A DNA stretch of 64,000 bases from contig NC_088778.1 in the NCBI RefSeq assembly GCF_954871325.1, forward strand, positions 16,829,666 to 16,893,665, written 5' to 3'. The notes under the pieces were generated by a model. That model did not search any database and was not told where the DNA came from. It saw only the letters and a program-made list of their open reading frames with translations. Shown one piece after another: positions 57,480 through 64,000 of the stretch. The translations under genes and the position numbers were made by a program. Position 1 is the first letter of the stretch; each line of letters starts with the position of its first letter. The DNA is from Gordionus sp. m RMFG-2023 (Eukaryota > Nematomorpha > Gordioida > Chordodea > Parachordodidae).

Positions 57480-59050
57480 TTCTTAAATTAATAATTTAGG
57501 CAAATTAGGGGAAGAGAAAACGAAAGAATTTATAATTTCGTCAATCTTGCTTTAATTAATTTAATTTTACTCATGACCCTTTCGGCAATACATGAGGTAG
57601 TAGGAATAGTTAATAAATATTTATTTAAAATTGATAAATTAGGGAAAACAGAAATATTACAAAGAAAGCTTGAGGTAAAATAAACGAATAGTTTTCCTAG
57701 TCTGAATCATAAGTTTCAGAATCATCTAGATCACTAGAGGAAGCTAAATAATGTAATATAAATATTTTTACAGTTCTCAGAATTTGACAAGTCTTTAGAT
57801 TTTTTAACCTCTAAATGATATGTAATAATTACATTCCCCCCCCCCTTTTAGTCATCATATAGTTATTTTCAAACTTGGACATTTCTTCAAAAACTTGATT
57901 CGAATTTAAATAGTAAAATTCAAAGTTATCCGATATTATCTTTAACAAATGCCTTTTTCACCATTCCCTTTGGTGTAAAAAAAATGATGTCTGATTACAA
58001 TATGTCATTGATTCATCATTAAGTCTTTCATTAAACTGCATTATTATCAAATTAAGTGCAGTAATGCAGGTTTTAAAGCTAAAGTAAAATATTATATTTA
58101 ATAATGAAAGTATATTTATCTTTTCTTTCTAGATTGTAATGTTTGAACCTAGAACTTTCAAAATTAAGGTAGATTTCTTCTCTTCGTTAAATGCCTTTGA
58201 AAAAATATTTAAAAATTCAGTGTCATTATCTAATAAGATTAAAAAACAATACAAAACAATAATTTAAATTATACTTCTCAAATTAATCAGGCAATATTTT
58301 GATAATTGAATTCATTATTGCAAACCCTATTCGACATGGTTTGCAATTGTACAAATCAAGCCTATTAATAACAATATTTTCCAAAACGAAAAGGGATAAA
58401 ACAATTTTTTTTTCTTCTAAAAACTATAGCACTAGTCTGATAGAAGTGACAAGATCTTCAGAATCTTTAAATTTGTGCAGGCATCATGGAATATAGAAAA
58501 ATTTACAATAGCTATATATAATGAAAACTAGTAAAATAAAACATTTTGAGTCTAATCAAATAAAATTATTTTACCAAGTGGTATTCTTGGTGCGATAAAA
58601 TTTCTTAATTCTTTTATTGATTGGCATAATTGAACAATGATTAAATTTAATCGATGACAATAACACCAAATAAAAGCTACATTTGGGGTCTCAGCTTTAA
58701 TCAGAATCTGTACTCCATTAATTCTTTCACTCATGTTTGATACCCCATTATAGCTTTGCCTAACTAAGAATTCGAGAAGCAGATTCATAGAACTAAGTTT
58801 GCATTTTATATTTTTTTAATATCAATCCCAGTCACTCATACAATATATATCAATCTTTCAAGCAGTTTTGGCATTTCACCCATCTTACTAACAACGCTAT
58901 TGCTTTGATTTTAAAACGTCAGGTGTACCATCAACTATAATTGAAAAGCATCAGCTAGAATAAATTTCTTTTTGAATTTTTTTTGTAACCATATTTTCCA
59001 TGGTATCTAATTTATATTATCAGGTAAAAAATTGGAATATAGTTTGAATA
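57480..59050 (-). pseudogene. ZMYM1-like hAT transposase (second lineage)
   Basis: Minus strand, upstream to downstream: ENMVTKKIQKEIYSS then FSIIVDGTPDVLKSKQ (first catalytic Asp region, about 58,940). Next is QSYNGVSNMSERINGVQILI with WCYCHRLNLIIVQLCQSI (58,552-58,788), NESMTYCNQTSFF, and KYLLTIPTTSCIAERVMSKI with KLIKARLTKL (about 57,530-57,640). The order matches DUF4371/ZMYM1-like hATs. The frame is broken at several places. Confidence 0.75.
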
Positions 59051-59559
59051 CTAATCTATTTTGGATATCCCTTCTTTTTTTATTCATTTGTTTATATAAT
59101 TTAGAAAATTTTGTAAAAATATTTTAAAAAATTTAAAAATAAAATAATTTAACAGCATTTTTTATAAGTGTACTGGTGGAATTATTAGTCTTGAATAAAA
59201 ATATTATCCCCATTGGTTGTGTCATACAATTCACAATGCAGGAAGAAAGGGGAATACTTCATTATAGACCACAAGTAGGTCTGTTTTAAAAAATTTTATG
59301 GTTTCTTTAGATACTTGTCCGAACTTCTACGAATTGTCCCAACAGGAGGGCTGTCATTATTATTGCTTGAAAGATTTGATAAAAATTATTTAACTGTTAA
59401 ATCTTATTTTTTATCAAAAAAAATCCTGATTCAATATTAAAATTATTTTTTGAAAATGTATTATCGAGGCTTATTTAGGCCTAGTTATTAATATTAAACA
59501 ACGTAGTTAAAAATTTGCGATCCGAAAATTAAATTGCAGTGGAGATGTTTTCATGAATG

Positions 59560-60693
59560 AATAAATTAGTTAAAACTTTAAAAGCCCAAGTTATTAATAA
59601 TTTTTATGGCTCGGGTTGTAAGACAAAATCTTATAGAATGTGATGATCATGATAAAATTTCAACATTTCAAAATGAACCCAATAAAATCATTAAACAATA
59701 ATTTCGTATTTAGAAAAAAAATATGAATTTACAAATAATAAATTGGGAAATCTAAGTAATCTTCAGGAAGTTGAATTAATAATAATCAATTTTAATATAA
59801 AAGATATCGAATTAGATGAATAATTTCAGGAATTTATAGACCAAAACAATAATATATCGAATTTGGCTCATGAAAACAAATGGTACTTTTTTTTCAAAGA
59901 ACATTGAGCCAAATTTAGATAAAATATGCAATATTATATTCACATTCAAACGTGCATATTAAGTTTAATGAAATTTCTGGCGGAAAGATCGTAAATTTAT
60001 CAGCTTAAAGCGAAATTTCAAACATAATTTTATTTTTATTTTGTATTATAAAAGATTTAAGGAATATGCAACAAAAAATAAAAATTTAATTAATAGCATA
60101 AAATCTGAAAAATATGGATATAAATATATGTATACTGATTTTTTAAATAATATTTATTAATTTTATATTAAATAATAAATACGATAGTTGCGATTAGATA
60201 TACTCATTTAACTAAAACACCGGAGAAAAAATTAATATACTATTTGTTATAAGAATTTTTTTTTTTGAGTTATGGTAAATTCCCCAGCTTTTTGTTTGAA
60301 TGAATCTGGCACCCTTAGAGTCATGACATGAGTAAAAATTAAACTAATTAAAGCAAGACTTCTTGTAGCATGGAAGATACTTTTCTAAATAATTTGACCA
60401 TTTTATCAATGGAACAAATTTAAACTATTAAATATTGACGATATTATACATTCCTTCGCTTTCTCTTTCCCTAATTTGTCAAATATTCATTTAAAAAAAA
60501 TATTATTAAGGTATATATATTTTTACATTTTTATTTATATTATAATTAAAGATTGATGCAATAAAAATTATTGCAATTTATATTTGAGGTTGGGAGTCAA
60601 AAAATAATTAACTACTTTTTTGGAGGGAGGCATTCTTTTAAGGGAGAGAGGGGTGTTTTGCTTCTATCGCTCAGAAAATGTTGGGGCCACTGG
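59560..60693 (+). mobile_element. Second 3' end of the same hAT, plus orientation
   Basis: Plus-strand remains include ELIIINFNIKDIELDE and VKIKLIKARL near 60,330, then the 3' region, inverse of 56,520-57,640, ending at CCACTG (60,693). The terminus read in reverse is CAGTGGCCCCAACATTTTC. With the minus copy this makes a tail-out pair. It serves as the empty-site reference for the SINE-like insertion. Confidence 0.6.
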
Positions 60694-60699
60694 AATAAA

Positions 60700-62860
60700 G
60701 TGCCCCCTGAGTTACCCCACTGAGATTTCATAATAGCATCGTACTCTCCCTTCTCATATATATTTTTAAAAACAGTTCTAGTCAATCACAATAAGACTGT
60801 CTTACCCAGGGCATGAATCTGGAAATTTGTCACCACTAACAAATTTACTACATTCCATATTATGATAGGTAGATATTTCGGAAATTTTTTTATTTCATAG
60901 ATAGATTGTTAATATTTGTTTAGCTTATGATTAAGAACAAAATATAGCAAAAGAACAAATTTCCTGCCATCTAGCCCAGCCCATTGCCTTCTTTAAACTC
61001 CTTCAAAATAAACAACAAATTTTTATAAGGATCACACTTTTTAAATCTTAAGTTTGTTAAAATGTAACTACTATTAAAAATGGATATTATTAACGGATGG
61101 CGATGAAAGATCACTATTTATTATTTTATGTATTATAATGATAATAATTAGTTAATCGTTTTTCAAATAAAAAAAAACAATTTTATGGCAATTATGTAAT
61201 TTATTTATTGTCAATATAATTTGACAATTATTATTAATAAGTAATTTTTTTAAATTACAAATTATTAATCTTAGTTAAGCCATAATTTATCTAAGAGATA
61301 CTTAATTGTCGAATAAAACAAAATTATGAGATTATTTCTAATCATTTACCAAATAATGATTTTTATTTTGATACATTTAGGCCCGACTAAATTAAAAAAT
61401 ATTTTTTTAGTAAGCCTTATATAAATTAGCGCACTATTGGACGATGAAAGGTTATTTGTTCTAGCATTCAATTATTAATTTAGTTTAGAAGTATTAACAA
61501 CTTTTTTTAAACACATTTTGCTTGATGGGAAGAGTTTTTTCAGATTCCATATTGTCAAGTATATAAAGGGGGATGTGAACCCGCCTGAGCCCTCGTATTT
61601 TTGCTGAACCCAAACCCGGACCCTTTTTTAAAGTGGAGGGTTTAAGAATTCTAAGTTTCAAGAAAATTATTAGTTTAAAATAATATTAAAATAAAAAAAA
61701 AATTCTTTAAACTCATGGAATCATCCTTTCTTGGTATTTTTCAAATTTCTGGTTTTTATACTTACTTTTTATGTAATATCTTGTTTTAATTTATATCAAT
61801 TTTAGTAAATTATAGGTAATATAAAATTTTATAAAAATAATTTATTAACTTGTTATATAATAAGAATATGTTGCTTATTTTGTTTAATATCAATTTTAGA
61901 AGATGAAATATTAGGAATTTTGTAGCAGACGCGCATCTCCCTCACTCTAGATTTGCCTGTTATCAAAAATATCATTTTATGCTAATAAAAAATTTCCCTA
62001 CATCCCCCCCCTTACCCCCACCCTCTCTCAAAAAAATATATTCAATATATAACTATAAGAAAGAATTTGAAAGAAAAATTGGTATAAAAGTTAATAATTT
62101 TTTAAAATAACGACTATAAATCAAATTTTTAGAAATATAAAAAAAAGTGAAACCCCAAAATTATTTTTATAAAAATCTAATATAACCAAAGACAGACAAT
62201 AAGTGGACCTAAAGATCTCTAATAAAATTTATGAGGAAAAATCCAACCTGTGCCCCACCCCTCTATTAGCAGATCCTGAATATGCCTATGTTTTGTAGTG
62301 TAGTAATGTTTATATATAAATTAAGGCATGCGATTAAATAAAACATTTAAAATATAAATTCAACATATCATATCAGTAAATATTCAAATAAAGTAACCCA
62401 TGACCGAAAAAAAATTATAAATTTATTTTTAAATTTTTTACCTGTAGGATATAAAATAAATAAATGAAATAAAAATTATTATTTTGAGTCAATATATTTT
62501 TATGTTTTTTTTGATAGTACACTTTTTTATAATAATCTTTCAAATAAAATTATATGAAAATTAACATCAAATATAAAATAAAATAAAACCTTATTCTATA
62601 AAAACGGAGGTGGGACTACAAGTTCTCAAAAAACAAGAATAATTATACTTTAAAATAGTAATTTGTAGATTTTGTTTTAAAAAATAATATTCTTTAGGTC
62701 CTGATGTAAGGGCTCTTATCTTGTCGCCTATATTTTTTTAAAAATTTTAAAGTTCCGCTTGACATATGTCCTAGGAAAGAGATAACGATTGGTATAAAAA
62801 TATAATTTGTTAATTTTAAATATTCGATTGTTTTTTTTTCTTATCTGCTATATCAACAGG
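60700..62860. other. AT-rich DNA with faint repeat traces
   Basis: No supported gene. A CCCGCCTGAGCCC/CCCAAACCCGGACCC patch at 61,575-61,635 may be an eroded GC-rich family member. A C-run with CCCCACCCTCTC lies at 62,005-62,030, and GGTGCCCCACCCC type sequence at about 62,250 recalls hAT ends. Confidence 0.4.
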
Positions 62861-62864
62861 ATTA

Positions 62865-64000
62865 GAATTTAAATTTTTTGGAAAAAAAGAAACGCATGTG
62901 AAGTCCCAAATTAAGGATTTTCCTAAAGACCAAGGCACGGAAGTTAAGCCATCTGGTCTTAGGCCATCATCTAATGATAAATTAGTAGGCTCCAGGATGT
63001 TTGGTATTCGGGCCCTGGTAAGAGAACGGCTAATAACTAAATTAATTGCTGCATGTCTTGCATGTCTGCCTTGACTATATATACAATTTAGACCATGTCT
63101 CCCTTTGGAGTCAACTAATATTTTACATTTGATGCATGTATGTGGTTGAACTATGTTACATCCAAGTCGGTGGTCTATGGCAACTCTTAATTGTCATATG
63201 ATAAGAGGTTACCTAGGTTACGACTTGGTTATGCTTCCAATCATTCATAACCACTAGTACAGTCAGCATTATGTAACAGTTGAATATACTCCAAAGGGGG
63301 GTTTGATAAGATTATTTTAATTTTTAATTAAAGGTTCGAAAATTGATTGGTGTGTTAAGATTGTAGTTAGGCAGCTTCAGGTGGAGCTAAAGATACCCAA
63401 GCTGTCAAGGCAGAATTTAAAAGGTTATCTTTAAGAGTGATAAAAGAAGATATCATGGCGTTATTCATCAAACACGATGCCAAAAATGAAGAAAGAGATA
63501 ACCACTCATTATCGAGGATAATTGTGAGAAACCTCAATTAAAATATTCCAATTTAATATTTAAAATATTTTCTAATAGGCTTCTAAAAAATCATGAACAA
63601 GATTAATAATTTCATTAATTAAAAAAAGGAAGAAGATCTAAAAATGTGTAAAATCTTTGGTAAAAATAAATATTTTTTTAAAAGAAAAAAGCTCTGGTGT
63701 AAAGGAATTTCTTTTAAAATATTTTCAAGTCCTAATAAGCCTTCGAAAAATTTCACGAACACCTCACAGTTGGAAAAACTGATTAAAGGTGAACCAAGAA
63801 GATTAATTTCACTTTTTTAAATGATTTTTAACACCTGGACTTCGAGAGTATTTGAATTTAAAAAGCATACTTTAGATTTAGCTTTATTTAGAGAAGGCCT
63901 ATGTTTAGAGAATTCTTCTCTATATACCATATCGCTGTTAGCATATTTTTAGAAGGTCCGCAGATGGTACCATCATCTAGATACCATATGTTTAAATCTA
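62865..64000 (-). mobile_element. RLE-type LINE, third copy, distinct subfamily, leaves window
   Basis: Minus-strand remains include WYLDDGTICGPSKNML (RT catalytic motif, at the right edge of the window), [49 protein letters not shown] with [10 protein letters not shown] (zinc finger) and [18 protein letters not shown] with LIWDFTC (endonuclease, near 62,900). Motifs differ from the other two copies (YLDDGT versus YIDDGI; GLNC versus SLHC), so it is a separate subfamily. Many stops; AT-rich like its surroundings, hence older. Its 5' part lies outside the window. Confidence 0.8.

Larger units (their letters stand above)
56520..59060 (-). mobile_element. ZMYM1-like hAT (second lineage), minus orientation
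   Basis: The end near 56,525-56,680 (CCGCCCCTACACTTTCTG, a C-run, CCTCCAAAAA, AATTTTTATTGCATTAATC) is the inverse of 60,525-60,693. Coding remains on the minus strand run from 59.0 down to 57.5 kb. The end region is split by the insertion 56,683-57,430. The N-terminal limit is unclear. Confidence 0.65.

Overview
The window is a very AT-rich stretch of an animal genome, almost certainly from an invertebrate. The evidence is a class A neuropeptide-type GPCR, several animal-type hAT transposases (ZMYM1/DUF4371-like, KIAA1586-like, Ac/ZBED-like) and non-LTR retrotransposons of the restriction-like-endonuclease type. No rRNA gene, functional tRNA, operon or CRISPR array is visible. The species cannot be named from this sequence.

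Only one intact host-type gene stands out: an intronless, 389-codon rhodopsin-class receptor on the minus strand at 37,234-38,403, resembling FMRFamide/myosuppressin (dmsr) receptors. Nearly everything else that can be recognised is mobile DNA in various stages of decay.

Layout. 1-1.5 kb: a hAT-like terminus and a small hAT MITE with perfect 8-bp target duplications. 1.5-6.4 kb: a 4.85-kb foldback element with a 10-bp target duplication, GGCTTAGCC-rich ends and two inverted arrays of a ~118-120-bp repeat. 6.4-9.8 kb: a hAT remnant, then AT-rich DNA with a diverged tandem duplication. 9.85-11.19 kb: a 1.3-kb nearly pure pyrimidine strand. 11.25-17 kb: hAT elements of two kinds and an inverted repeat pair. 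17.4-19.2 kb: a diverged direct repeat pair. 20.4 kb: a GC-rich MITE. 21.8-22.5 kb: a MULE transposase remnant. 23.2-24.1, 26.4-27.4 and 31.7-33.2 kb: ZMYM1-like hAT derivatives. 33.5-36.4 and 44.3-46.9 kb: two copies of a KIAA1586-like hAT, each carrying different insertions. 37.2-38.7 kb: the GPCR and a 13-bp minisatellite. 38.7-39.8 kb: a LINE copy next to a hAT end. 40.6-43.7 kb: three elements nested inside one another. 47.8-49.1 kb: a larger member of the GC-rich hAT-like family. 49.8-51.8 kb: a hAT within a hAT, followed directly by a miniature LTR element (TRIM, 51.8-53.5 kb). 53.96-56.2 kb: the best LINE copy (RT, zinc finger, endonuclease). 56.5-60.7 kb: two tail-out ends of one hAT family, one of them split by a 750-bp tRNA-headed SINE-like insertion. 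62.9-64 kb: a third LINE copy that runs off the window.

How the parts relate. The hAT families probably mobilised the small TIR elements whose ends and 8-bp duplications they share. The MULE remnant is the only visible relative of a transposase that could have moved the foldback element. Pairs of repeats in the window serve as filled/empty site comparisons, which date several insertions relative to each other without outside data.
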